From contig CAZEJO010000004.1 in NCBI GenBank assembly GCA_964512285.1, positions 1 through 64,000 on the forward strand: 64,000 bases of DNA, read 5' to 3'. The first letter of the stretch is position 1, and each line of letters begins with the position of its first letter. Made by a program: the position numbers and the translations under genes. Source of the DNA: SM23-28-2 sp964512285. GTDB lineage: Bacteria > Chloroflexota > Dehalococcoidia > SM23-28-2. Below the pieces are notes generated by a model. It saw only the letters and a list, made by a program, of their open reading frames with translations, was not told the origin of the DNA and did no database searches. This document shows, in pieces, positions 31,635 through 39,838 of this stretch.

Positions 31635-33177
31635 CCGATCCAGCACGCCTGTAGACTTCGAGAGCCTCCGCACGATGCGGGTGCGGTCGTACGTCCGCGA
31701 GTCCTCCCCCCGACAAGCGGAAGCGGACCGCTATGGGCCGGATCTTCAGCGGAAGGGTATCGCTGCGTTCTGCGATCGCTGGGGCATCCCGCATCCCCAG
31801 AAAGAGTACTTCGAGGCCGTCACGGCCCGAAGCGTGGATCGTCGGTACAGCCTCCAGAAGGCGCTTGAGGAGGCCGAAGAGTATGATGCTCTCCTCATTT
31901 TCCACTCCTCGCGCAGCTTCCGGAATCGGCACGACGCCGCCATCTGGAAGACGAAGCTGCGTCAGGCGGGCGTGGTACTGGTGTTCACCGAGCAGGGGAT
32001 CATCTCGGGCGACCGACGCTACAAGGTCGTTGAGGGCATCAACGAACTGATGGACGAGCTCAACAGCGACACTCAGGGAATGTTCATCTCAAGCGGTCTC
32101 CGACAGAAATTCGAGAAGGGCGGCGTCAATGGGGTGCCTCCGCTCGGTTACCGTCGCTACCACGGCCTGCCTGGCGATCCGAAGAATGGCAGCCTCATCA
32201 TCGACGAGCAGGGGCGGCGAACCGTCAGGGCGATCGTGGAACTCTACCTCAGCGGGCAGCAGTCCGCAGCCTCCATCGCGATGCGACTGAATGCTGAGTT
32301 GGACGAACACGGGCAGCCGCTGCACCGAACCCGGCTCGGCCTACCCCTCACCAAAGGCAGCGTAGAAGAAGTGCTCCGAAATCGGGTCTACACGGGCGTC
32401 ACCGTCTGGCGGCCCGGCACACCAGATGAGGAGATGCGACCTGGCAGCCACGAGCCGATCATCACCCAGGACGAGTGGGAGGCGATCGAGCGCATCCGAG
32501 CCCGGCGCACGACACGCCGTGGACGCAGACCGGCGGGCCGCGTCTATCCCCTGTCGGGTCCTGCCCGATGCTTCGAGTGCCGCGCATCGTTCGCTGGGGA
32601 CACGGGAGGTCGGCGAGGAAAGCGGCGCCTGCGCCACGCCGTCTCAGTCAGTTGTGTGAACAGGCGCTCCTTCAACATGGAGGAGCTTGAGTCACAGATG
32701 GCTCAGCTACTCACAAACCGATTCTGCCTTCCCCAGGATTGGTCGCGGGGATACCTGAGCGCGGTAGCCAGGCCCCCCGAAACAGACTCGACCGACGGCG
32801 AGGCGAAACGCCAGCGCCTGGAACAGGCGCGTGAAAACCTAAAGAACCTGTTCATCTGGGGCGACATTGGCGAGGCCCAGTATCGCCGCCGGCGAGAGGA
32901 GATCGACCGGCAGATCGCAGCGCTGACGCAGACGAAGAGCCCGGCGATTCTGACGGATGCCCGCCGCGCAGCCACGCTCCTTCAGGACATCGGGGCGCTA
33001 TGGTCGCATCCCGGTGTGGCACCAGAGCGCCAGAAGGAATTCATCGACGAGGTATTCGAAGAGGTCCAGTTCGACCAGCACGGAATTCGCGCAGTGCTCC
33101 CGCGAACCGAGTACAAACCATTAGTTGCGCTGGCCGAGGTAGCCCGGGGGGGAACTGGTCGGGGCGACTGGATTTGA
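31618..33177 (+). CDS. large serine recombinase
   Basis: 519 residues from ATG 31618, chosen for the aaaggag site 8 nt upstream and because the resolvase fold starts there; the frame extends upstream but without homology. The catalytic Ser lies in VRSYVRESSPRQ (about residue 29), with supporting Arg residues in HSSRSFRNRHD. The recombinase domain spans about 165-270 (GVPPLGYRR, then RNRVYTGVTVWRPG). A Cys pair CFEC and a later SC suggest a zinc ribbon, then a coiled coil (about 400-450). The last seven codons (GRGDWI and stop) lie inside tRNA-Pro, so the enzyme's own gene forms one end of the integrated element and its att site is the tRNA 3' end. Length fits phage-type integrases. Confidence 0.9.
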   Translation: MTRRPSRSSTPVDFESLRTMRVRSYVRESSPRQAEADRYGPDLQRKGIAAFCDRWGIPHPQKEYFEAVTARSVDRRYSLQKALEEAEEYDALLIFHSSRSFRNRHDAAIWKTKLRQAGVVLVFTEQGIISGDRRYKVVEGINELMDELNSDTQGMFISSGLRQKFEKGGVNGVPPLGYRRYHGLPGDPKNGSLIIDEQGRRTVRAIVELYLSGQQSAASIAMRLNAELDEHGQPLHRTRLGLPLTKGSVEEVLRNRVYTGVTVWRPGTPDEEMRPGSHEPIITQDEWEAIERIRARRTTRRGRRPAGRVYPLSGPARCFECRASFAGDTGGRRGKRRLRHAVSVSCVNRRSFNMEELESQMAQLLTNRFCLPQDWSRGYLSAVARPPETDSTDGEAKRQRLEQARENLKNLFIWGDIGEAQYRRRREEIDRQIAALTQTKSPAILTDARRAATLLQDIGALWSHPGVAPERQKEFIDEVFEEVQFDQHGIRAVLPRTEYKPLVALAEVARGGTGRGDWI

Positions 33178-33232
33178 ACCAGCGACCTCCTGAACCCCAT
33201 TCAGGTGCGCTACCGGACTGCGCCACGCCCCG
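33156..33232 (-). tRNA. tRNA-Pro (GGG)
   Basis: 77 nt on the minus strand, with acceptor CGGGGCG pairing with CGCCCCG, then ACCA encoded. D-arm TGGCGCAGTCCGGTAGCGCA. Anticodon arm CCTGA-ATGGGGT-TCAGG with anticodon GGG. T-loop GTTCAAATC. All stems close. Its 3' 22 bases overlap the end of the serine recombinase gene, making it the likely integration site of the island to the left. Confidence 0.95.
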
Positions 33233-33464
33233 ACCAGGGCTCATGCTAGCACAGGCGTATACGCTTCGCAAGACAACTCCCGCCCCCTTGGCCCCATGCA
33301 ATCACCCCCTCCTCGCGATCGTCCACGCCCCTCAGCAGGCCCTGGGCCAACTGCCTCCTGCTGCCTTCTTGCAGCAACTTGACAACAGCTACCGATAAGC
33401 AGAGAATCGGGCGTGGCCATTACGACCGCTTGAATGACAGGCAGACTTAAGAGGAGGCAGTGAC

Positions 33465-34532
33465 GTGCAGAGTTGCGTTAAGACAGCCCTGGGCAAGGTC
33501 GAGATGGTGGACATCCCCATACCTACACCTGGCCCGGGAGAGATAGTGCTCAAAACAACCCTCACCACCGTCTGCGGTAGCGATATGCATTTCCTGGACG
33601 AGTTCCCCAACGAGATCCTGGCGTTCATATACCCGTCGTTGGCTAAGCGGCTGCCCAGCCTGCCCGGACTGCCAATGGGCCATGAAGGTGTGGGCACAGT
33701 GCACGCGGTGGGGGAGGGCGTGACCCGCTTCCAGCCAGGCGAGCGGGTGGTCGCCTGCTGGAACGTCAGTTGCGGCAAGTGCCTCCGGTGCCGCACGGGC
33801 GACTACGCCGTCTGCAGCAGTAGCGAGTGCATCTTCGGCACTCAGAGCGAGTACTACTTGTTACCGTTCGCCGAGGTTAATGCCACCAAGGTGCCCGACG
33901 AGGTCAGTGACGAGCAGGCCATTCTCGTTGGCGACATCATGTCCACCGGTTTCAGCGCTACTGAGCGGGCCGAGCTGGAGATCGGCGGCTCAGTGGCCAT
34001 CTTCGGTCAGGGGCCAGTCGGCCTTTGCGCTACCGCCGGGGCCAGGGCCAGAGGAGCCGGCCTGATCATCGCCGTAGAGTCCATACCGGAGCGGATAGAG
34101 GCGTCCAAGAAGTTCGGCGCTAACGTGGTCATCAACCCCAAGGAGAAAGACCCCGTGCCGGAGATCATGAGCCTGACCAAACGCCAAGGGGTGGATGTAG
34201 CCGTGGAAGCCATTGGCCTACAGGTAACCTTCGAGCAAGCCAGCCGAGCGGTGCGTCGTGGCGGCACCATCTCCAGCGTTGGCGTCTACGGCATTCTGCC
34301 CCAGCTTTCCATGCCAACGAACGCTCCCTCTTTCTATCACCGCAAGGTCGTGACTACCCTTGGCCTCGCGGGCTACAACCGCCTGAACCATTTGCTGGAC
34401 ATCGTAAGGTACGGCAACGTCGACCTGTCGCCCCTGTTCACCCACCGCATGAAGTTTTCTCAGTTGCCCGAGGCATACGACTTCTTCCGGGAGAAGCGCG
34501 ACGGCGTCCTCAAGATAGCCATCACGCCCTAA
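33465..34532 (+). CDS. zinc-dependent alcohol dehydrogenase (MDR family)
   Basis: 355 residues. Oxidises an alcohol or polyol with NAD(P). GTG start with aagaggaggcag upstream. The catalytic zinc site is VCGSDMHF (Cys about 37) with GHEGVGTV (His about 69). The structural-zinc lobe is NVSCGKCLRCRTGDYAVC (four Cys). The cofactor fold carries AIFGQGPVGLCA (GxGxxG type, about 180). Relatives include threonine/sorbitol dehydrogenase-like and glutathione-independent formaldehyde dehydrogenase-like enzymes; the substrate cannot be fixed from sequence. A strong terminator follows. It is the first gene outside the tRNA-bounded island and appears chromosomal. Confidence 0.88.
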   Translation: MQSCVKTALGKVEMVDIPIPTPGPGEIVLKTTLTTVCGSDMHFLDEFPNEILAFIYPSLAKRLPSLPGLPMGHEGVGTVHAVGEGVTRFQPGERVVACWNVSCGKCLRCRTGDYAVCSSSECIFGTQSEYYLLPFAEVNATKVPDEVSDEQAILVGDIMSTGFSATERAELEIGGSVAIFGQGPVGLCATAGARARGAGLIIAVESIPERIEASKKFGANVVINPKEKDPVPEIMSLTKRQGVDVAVEAIGLQVTFEQASRAVRRGGTISSVGVYGILPQLSMPTNAPSFYHRKVVTTLGLAGYNRLNHLLDIVRYGNVDLSPLFTHRMKFSQLPEAYDFFREKRDGVLKIAITP

Positions 34533-34555
34533 ACTTCGGCATCCGTCACAACCCG

Positions 34556-34583
34556 AGGGCCTCGGCCGTTCGGCTGAGGCCCT
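34556..34583 (+). terminator. terminator after alcohol dehydrogenase
   Basis: AGGGCCTCGGCCG, TT loop, CGGCTGAGGCCCT: a 13-bp stem with one mismatch. Only a short TTA follows, so termination may rely on the very stable stem. Confidence 0.65.
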
Positions 34584-34644
34584 TACTCTGCCCAAAGCTG
34601 CATGATATGATCACTACCGGTTGCGCTGGCAAGGGAAGGGTTGG

Positions 34645-35448
34645 ATGGAGAAGCTCAGGCGGCTGCGGCAGATCCTGGCGGAGATGGGCTCCCTGCTGGT
34701 GGCCTACTCGGGAGGGGTAGACAGCACCCTCTTGGCGGCCGTGGCCTTCGAAGTGCTGGGGGACAACGCTCTCGCTGTCACCGGCCTGTCGGCGGCAGTC
34801 CCGCCGTCGGAGGTGAGGGAGGCCCAGGAGCTGGCCCGCCGAATTGGCATACCCCACCTGCTGATCGAGACGAACGAGATGGACGATCCTGCATACGTGG
34901 CCAACTCCTCCCAGCGCTGCTACCACTGCAAGCAGGAACTGTTCGGAAAGCTCAAGCGCGTGGCTGCCGAGCGGGGCATGACCTGGATCGCTGACGGCTG
35001 CAATGTCGATGACCTGAGCGACTTCCGCCCGGGCCAGCAGGCCGCCCGTGAGCACGACGTTCGCAGCCCCCTGATGGAGGCCGGCCTCACTAAGGACGAC
35101 ATCCGCGCTCTCTCCCGCCGGCTGGGGTTGCCCACCTGGGACAAGCCGGCCATGGCCTGCCTGGCCTCGCGTATCCCCTACGGAACGCCGGTGACAGCCG
35201 AAGCCCTGAATCGCATCGCCCAGGCCGAGGAGTTCATCCACTCCCTGGGCGTGCGCCAGCTACGCGTCCGCTACCACGACAGTGTGGCCCGCATCGAGAC
35301 GGACGACGCAGGCTTGGCTCTTCTGACGTCGGAGGCCAACCGGCGGGCAGTTGTGGACAGACTGCGGGAGCTGGGCTACCGCTACGTCACCCTGGATCTG
35401 GAGGGCTACAAGAGAGGCAGCCTGAACCAGATGATCTCCCAGCCATGA
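34645..35448 (+). CDS. larE: LarE-type ATP-dependent sacrificial sulfur transferase
   Basis: 267 residues from ATG 34645, which begins the homologous MEKLRRLRQILAEMG. LarE adenylates a pyridinium carboxylate cofactor precursor and donates sulfur from its own Cys to make the nickel-pincer nucleotide of lactate racemase-type enzymes. PP-loop AYSGGVDSTLL (about residue 20). The RCYHCK and ACLASRIPYG motifs carry conserved Cys, the latter being the sacrificial Cys position. No larB, larC or racemase is nearby. The stop overlaps the start of the sulfite exporter gene (ATGA), so the two are co-translated, which links it to sulfur handling. Family firm, physiological role inferred. Confidence 0.88.
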   Translation: MEKLRRLRQILAEMGSLLVAYSGGVDSTLLAAVAFEVLGDNALAVTGLSAAVPPSEVREAQELARRIGIPHLLIETNEMDDPAYVANSSQRCYHCKQELFGKLKRVAAERGMTWIADGCNVDDLSDFRPGQQAAREHDVRSPLMEAGLTKDDIRALSRRLGLPTWDKPAMACLASRIPYGTPVTAEALNRIAQAEEFIHSLGVRQLRVRYHDSVARIETDDAGLALLTSEANRRAVVDRLRELGYRYVTLDLEGYKRGSLNQMISQP

Positions 35449-36272
35449 GCCCGCTAACGGCCGTACTCCTGCTAGGGCTGGGGGTGGTGGTCGGAGGCTT
35501 TGGCACCATCATCGGAGTGGGCGGCGGGTTCCTCATCGTCCCTGTCCTGCTCCTCGCCTATCCAGACGACGATCCAGCTATCATCACCAGCATCTCGCTG
35601 GCGGTCGTCTTCTTCAACGCTCTGTCGGGCTCTTTGGGCTACGCCCGATTTCGGCGCATAGACTATCGTACCGGCCTCGCCTTCGCCCTGGCCAGCATAC
35701 CCGGAGCGATCGTGGGAGCGGCGGCGACCAACTGGCTGCCCAGGCACGCCTTCGACCTCACTTTCGGCCTGCTGCTCATCGCCGTGTCGATCTACATAGC
35801 CACCCGCGCTGGCGCGGCGAGCGGCAGGAGGTTGGCAGGCCTGCGGCCCACTGCTCGGCGAACCATCACGGATTCCGCCGGCGTCACCTACAGCTATAGC
35901 TTCAACCGCGAGCTGGGCATCATCATTAGTTTCTTCGTGGGATTCATCGCCAGCTTTCTGGGCATAGGTGGTGGCATCATCCACGTGCCAGCCATGGTCG
36001 GCCTGTTGAGCTTCCCCGCCCACGTCGCCACCGCCACGAGCCATTTCATTCTGGTGTTTACGGCTCTTACCGGCAGCGTGGTGCACATAGTGGACGGATC
36101 ATTGGCTGAAGGCTGGACAAGGGTGGTGCCCCTGGCCGTAGGGGTGGTCGCGGGGGCTCAGATTGGCGCCAGGCTGTCCGGTCGCCTGCCGGCAGCGGTT
36201 ATCGTACGCCTTCTGGCTGGGGCCCTCTTTGTGGTCGCGATCCGTCTGATCATGGACGGCGTCAGCGGATAG
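35445..36272 (+). CDS. TauE/SafE-family sulfite/organosulfonate exporter
   Basis: 275 residues, about eight membrane helices built from two half-repeats. The signature Gly-rich motif occurs twice: GVGGGFLIVPVLL (about 24) and GIGGGIIHVPAMV (about 175), as expected for TauE/SafE permeases. They export sulfite, sulfonates or related anions from the cytoplasm. ATGA overlap with larE implies a joint role in sulfur metabolism, perhaps removal of sulfur by-products (inference). Confidence 0.88.
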   Translation: MSPLTAVLLLGLGVVVGGFGTIIGVGGGFLIVPVLLLAYPDDDPAIITSISLAVVFFNALSGSLGYARFRRIDYRTGLAFALASIPGAIVGAAATNWLPRHAFDLTFGLLLIAVSIYIATRAGAASGRRLAGLRPTARRTITDSAGVTYSYSFNRELGIIISFFVGFIASFLGIGGGIIHVPAMVGLLSFPAHVATATSHFILVFTALTGSVVHIVDGSLAEGWTRVVPLAVGVVAGAQIGARLSGRLPAAVIVRLLAGALFVVAIRLIMDGVSG

Positions 36273-36275
36273 TCA

Positions 36276-36992
36276 TCAGGATGCGGCGGAGGCCAGCGGC
36301 ACGTACTCCCCGTTCGGCTTCCGCTGGGCCAGGCGGTAGCGGCCGGCCCGCACCTCTTCGATCAGTTCTTCTTCGCTTCCGAGGGCTCGCTGGAAAACGG
36401 TGACGCAGCGCCCGAGCTCCGCATAGGTGTGGGCGTCGCTGCCGGCCACGCCCGGCTTTCCCAGCACCTGCGCCGCCTCTTGGGCTAGCTGGTTCTCCTT
36501 TTCGGTGCAGGCGTAGTTCAGCACCTCGATGGCGTCTACCAGCTTGAAGACGGGGTGCTGAGCCAGCTCCGTCGTCGTCAGGGACGAGGAATCGTATTGG
36601 CGGGTGAAGAGGCGGTTGGAGGGCCCCGGGAAGAAGCGAAAGGGGTGAGCGATGATCATGAAGCCGCCTTCGGCCAGCACCAGACGACGTAGCTCCTCGG
36701 CTCCTTGAATCCCCCGCGCATCACTGCGCAGGCCCAGCACGATGATGTGGCCGAGGTCGGTCTCCCACTCGCGGCCGCTGCACACGAACAGGCCGCTCTC
36801 CTGGCGGAAGTCGTCCAGTCGCTCCTCGGTCCAGGGATCGTTGTGCTCAACGATGACCAGGCCGTCGAGGCCCACCTCGTGGGTAGCCTCCAGTAGCCGC
36901 GGCGGCGAAAGATTGCTGTCGGGAGAGCCGACGGAGGTGTGGACATGCATGTCCACCACCATACCCTTCGGCCTCTCGGATTTGCTTGTCAT
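36276..36992 (-). CDS. PHP-domain metal-dependent phosphoesterase
   Basis: 238 residues. The PHP fold binds up to three metals with the motifs seen here: VVDMHVHTS (about 15), IVEHNDPW (about 47), IIAHPFRF (about 114) and GVAGSDAHTY (about 189). Stand-alone PHP proteins hydrolyse phosphodiesters or phosphomonoesters, for example nucleoside 3',5'-bisphosphates; the substrate here is unknown. The ATG at 36992 lies 5 bp below a perfect inverted repeat that also carries the likely promoter, suggesting repressor control. It ends 3 bp from the convergent exporter gene. Confidence 0.88.
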   Translation of the reverse strand: MTSKSERPKGMVVDMHVHTSVGSPDSNLSPPRLLEATHEVGLDGLVIVEHNDPWTEERLDDFRQESGLFVCSGREWETDLGHIIVLGLRSDARGIQGAEELRRLVLAEGGFMIIAHPFRFFPGPSNRLFTRQYDSSSLTTTELAQHPVFKLVDAIEVLNYACTEKENQLAQEAAQVLGKPGVAGSDAHTYAELGRCVTVFQRALGSEEELIEEVRAGRYRLAQRKPNGEYVPLASAAS

Positions 36993-36997
36993 TACTG

Positions 36998-37038
36998 TTG
37001 ACCCTATCTATACCAGGGTAGCATGCAGATAGGGTCAA
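36998..37038 (-). promoter_or_regulatory. 12-bp inverted repeat with promoter of PHP gene
   Basis: Perfect arms TTGACCCTATCT (36998-37009) and AGATAGGGTCAA (37027-37038), 17-nt loop. On the minus strand the outer arm supplies a -35 TTGACC and the loop/inner arm a TATAGAT -10-like box, so a dimeric regulator bound here would block or set the promoter. Confidence 0.6.
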
Positions 37039-37267
37039 GGGAAAGGAGCCTGGCCAGCGCCGGCCAGCGCCGGGCCTAGGACGCCCCGACGGCTGCAACC
37101 CGAATGGAGGAACCCTCTTTAACTGGCTTTCTACCGCTTTTCACCCTGCTGTTATGTAATCGATCGGGGTCGAGGTGCTAGCCTGGTTCTAGGGGGTGCG
37201 GCCCTTGCTGACTCTCTTGGCGATGGCCAACCAGTATTCGCAGAGACATAGCGGGAGGTAGGTAGCC

Positions 37268-37588
37268 GTGATTAGCGCGATATCCGCTCTGCTCAGGAAA
37301 GTAAGAGACCTCGTTACGGCCCCGCTGGGTAGGCCCCAGCCCGAACTGCAAGAAGCGCTGACATCGAACTGGATCGCGATCAAGCTGCGTGTCATCCGCG
37401 GCGAGATCGACCCCGGCACTCCCGTGTACGTCGCCGAACTCCAACCAGGCAGGGGCACCGGCTACATGACGGTGCAATCGGTCTTGAAGACGATAGAGGA
37501 CGGCTGGGTACACTGGGACCGCAAGACAATGACTTGGTGGTCTCGAGTCCTGGAGCAGGCGAACAACGGCTCGAAGTCCAGCAAATAG
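37268..37588 (+). CDS. hypothetical small soluble protein
   Basis: 106 residues from GTG 37268 with gcgggaggtagg upstream. Short amphipathic N-terminus (ISAISALLRKVRDLV), then a small beta-rich domain (YVAELQPGRGTGYMTVQSVL, WVHWDRKTMTWWSR). No homologous family is recognised and no motif suggests enzymatic activity. Composition and the ribosome binding site support a real gene. It stands alone between the PHP gene and the MITE-like element. Confidence 0.55.
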   Translation: MISAISALLRKVRDLVTAPLGRPQPELQEALTSNWIAIKLRVIRGEIDPGTPVYVAELQPGRGTGYMTVQSVLKTIEDGWVHWDRKTMTWWSRVLEQANNGSKSSK

Positions 37589-37725
37589 CTCCAACCGAGG
37601 ACCATCTGCACCCCTCAGGAAGACGCTCCTAGGTCACTACCACTATGCCGGCCAGCCAGGCCTGACTCCTGCCTTTACCGCACGGCCAACCCAGCCTACA
37701 ATCGACTTGCAGTATGCCAGATGAG

Positions 37726-37852
37726 GCTGCTGAAATACCCATTGTGTCCGTTCGTGGTTCGACAGGCTCACCATGAACGGACATATACACCGCAACTCAA
37801 GACCGCTCGTCCTGAGCTTGTCGAAGGGCGAATGGGGTGTTATTTCAACAGC
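37726..37852. mobile_element. MITE-like palindromic element upstream of dut
   Basis: About 127 bp bounded by imperfect terminal inverted repeats GCTGCTGAAATA (37726-37737) and TATTTCAACAGC (37841-37852), extended by CCCATT / AATGGG. Inside, TGTCCGTTCGTGGT and ACCATGAACGGACA (37745-37783) form a long hairpin. A second block, CGTCCTGAGCTTGTCGAAGG, is a sequence I recognise as a dispersed repeat in several bacterial phyla. It has no coding capacity. It ends 20 bp before the dut start and so occupies its promoter or leader. Confidence 0.7.
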
Positions 37853-37872
37853 TCCAAGCTGTTCTTTGAACT

Positions 37873-38175
37873 ATGACTGAAGCAGCACTCTCCCTCAAGG
37901 TAAGGCGCCTGCGGCCGGGAGCCAGGCTTCCCCAGCGGGCCACCCCTGGCTCCACCGGCCTCGACCTGTTCGCCTGCATCGAAGGGNNNNNNNNNNNNNN
38001 NNNNNNNNNNNNNNNNNNNNNNNNNNNNNNNNNNNNNNNNNNNNNNNNNNNNNNNNNNNNNNNNNNNNNNNNNNNNNNNNNNNNNNGCCGCTGGGCTGAC
38101 CTGCCGGTCGTGGAGGTAGAGAACCTGTCGGAGACGGAGCGCGGCCCGGGAGGCCACGGCTCGACGGGTCTCTGA
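37873..38175 (+). CDS. dut: dUTP diphosphatase, interrupted by assembly gap
   Basis: Hydrolyses dUTP to dUMP and pyrophosphate, keeping uracil out of DNA. The N-terminal part (LPQRATPGSTGLDLFACIEG) is dUTPase motif 1. After the gap, ADLPVVEVENLSETERGPGG and HGSTG is the C-terminal part with motif 5. Motifs 2-4 (about 70-80 residues, including the catalytic Asp) are hidden. The 100 Ns happen to keep the frame, but a normal dUTPase of about 150 residues needs more than 100 bases here, so the gap length is a placeholder. The gene is probably intact in the genome. Confidence 0.85.
   Translation: MTEAALSLKVRRLRPGARLPQRATPGSTGLDLFACIEGXXXXXXXXXXXXXXXXXXXXXXXXXXXXXXXXXXRWADLPVVEVENLSETERGPGGHGSTGL
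37987..38086. other. assembly gap (100 N)
   Basis: Exactly 100 undetermined bases, the usual scaffold placeholder, inside dut. The true length is likely larger, about 220-250 bp judging from the dUTPase family. Confidence 0.95.
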
Positions 38176-38182
38176 GCGCGGC

Positions 38183-39769
38183 CTACGGTGGAGGTGCCAG
38201 TCGCCGCTCCAGCTCTCGCCGGGTCTGCTCCACGCACTCGGCCCACGGCTCGTCGCAGTCCGCCACCATGTGCTCGTCGGGCGGCAGTTCCGTCACCGGC
38301 TGGAAGACCTGCTTCTGCGCCTCATAGGTCTCCCAGCGGGCGTCGGAGGCGTCCTGCCCGGCCCGCAAGCGCTCCTCCAGCCGGCGGCGAATGACCTCCT
38401 CCTCGGCCCGGCACTCCAGGCACAGGAAGCGGGCGCCTATCGCCTGGGCGAGTTCTCTCGCCCTCTGGCGATAGTGCCGCTGGGCGAAGGTGGCGTCGAC
38501 AATCACCGACCGCCCTTCGGCCAGAGCCGCGCGCGCTCGCTCCAGCAGGGCTTTGTAGGCGCGTTGGCTGAAGCGCGGTGAGTAGATGCCTCTGCCGAAG
38601 GCTTCGAAGCGACGCTCCCGTGGCGCTAGTCCGGCCAGTTCCTTGCGCACAACGTCTGACGAGATGACGGGCATGCCTGCGGCTTCGCCTAGTTCGTGGG
38701 CCAGCATCGTCTTGCCGCTGGCCACCAGGCCGCAGGTGATGAGAAGGAGAGGCGGCGGCTGCTCGGCGGCGTACTGGCAGGCCAACCGGAAGTAGCGGCG
38801 AGCCGCCGAGCGGGCCTGCTCCTTCTCCTCTGCGCTGACCTCCGCCTGGCCTAGCCGGAAGCTCTCCACCTTGCCCCGCACGCAGGCCCGATAGCATTTG
38901 TAGAAGCCGATGAGGTCCACGATCTCGCGGTCGTCCGCCGCCTGGGCGTAGTGCTGCACCAGAACGTCCGCCAGATCGGGCCGACCGCGAAAGTCCAGGT
39001 CCATGGCCAGAAAACCGATGTCCCCCGCCACATCCGTGTAGCGGAATCGGCGGTTGAACTCGATGCAATCGAAGATGCATATGCCATCGGTGAAGCAGAC
39101 GCTTTCGCAGCGGACATCGCCGTGGCAGTCGCGGATGCGCTCCTGCTGAACGCGCCGCTCCAGCAGGGGCCGCTGGCGGATGAAGAAGGAGCGAACGTAG
39201 GACTGGAGGTAGCGGTCCTGCTCTACCGTTATCGTATCGCCGATGAAGGGCGCCCACTGCTCGAAGTTCTCGTCCCAGGCGATGCGGATGGCCCGCGCTC
39301 CGTAGCGGGCAATCGCTGGGCTGGTAGCCGCTCGGGCGTGGAAGTCGGCCAGCCGCTCGGCCACGGCCTCGACCATGCTCGGCGATACCTTGCCCGCCGC
39401 CAGCAGGCTGTCCATCATGCGGTCGGCCGGCAGACGGCGCATCTTGACGGCGTACTCCACGGCCTTGCCTCGTCCCTCCAGGCGAAGGCGTCCGGCCTGC
39501 CAAGCCACTCGCACGACCCCCTGGTAGGCCTCCGGGCACAGACGGCGGTTGAGGATGACCTCCTGGCGGCAGTAATAGCGCCGCTTGGCCAGTGAGGTGA
39601 AGTCCAGGAAACCGAAGTCCACCGGCTTCTTGATCTTGTAGACGAAATCGCCGGCCAGCAGTACGTAGGAGATGTGGGTCTGCACCAGCTCGACCTTACC
39701 CACCGCATAGGGATAGGCGGCCGGCTCCAGCAGCCCTCGAATCAGCTCCGGCAGCTCTCCTGTAGACAC
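38183..39769 (-). CDS. fusion of aminoglycoside-phosphotransferase-like and P-loop kinase domains
   Basis: 528 residues from GTG 39769, chosen for the aaggag site and because homology begins there; the frame extends 130 codons further but that part is antisense to the Nudix gene. The first domain (about 20-330, COG2187-like) has kinase-fold motifs VYKIKKPVDFGFLDF, the catalytic loop RDCHGDVRCESVCF and the metal motif FDCIEFNRRF. The second domain (about 345-525, COG0645-like) is a P-loop kinase: CGLVASGKTMLAHEL, IVDATFAQ and a lid with paired Arg. The substrate is unknown; a small-molecule or stress-nucleotide kinase is possible. It is convergent with dut, 7 bp apart. Confidence 0.85.
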   Translation of the reverse strand: MSTGELPELIRGLLEPAAYPYAVGKVELVQTHISYVLLAGDFVYKIKKPVDFGFLDFTSLAKRRYYCRQEVILNRRLCPEAYQGVVRVAWQAGRLRLEGRGKAVEYAVKMRRLPADRMMDSLLAAGKVSPSMVEAVAERLADFHARAATSPAIARYGARAIRIAWDENFEQWAPFIGDTITVEQDRYLQSYVRSFFIRQRPLLERRVQQERIRDCHGDVRCESVCFTDGICIFDCIEFNRRFRYTDVAGDIGFLAMDLDFRGRPDLADVLVQHYAQAADDREIVDLIGFYKCYRACVRGKVESFRLGQAEVSAEEKEQARSAARRYFRLACQYAAEQPPPLLLITCGLVASGKTMLAHELGEAAGMPVISSDVVRKELAGLAPRERRFEAFGRGIYSPRFSQRAYKALLERARAALAEGRSVIVDATFAQRHYRQRARELAQAIGARFLCLECRAEEEVIRRRLEERLRAGQDASDARWETYEAQKQVFQPVTELPPDEHMVADCDEPWAECVEQTRRELERRLAPPP

Positions 39770-39838
39770 TGCTTCTCCTTGCTCCCCGAAGTATAGCACC
39801 CATCTGGGCAGGCGGCGTATACTGCCCCTGAGGACGCC

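Noticed and set aside
15201..33395. Direct repeat GACAACAGCTACCGA at 15201 and 33381 as att sites
   Set aside because: A 15-base match is expected a few times by chance in 64 kb on both strands, and flanks do not match.
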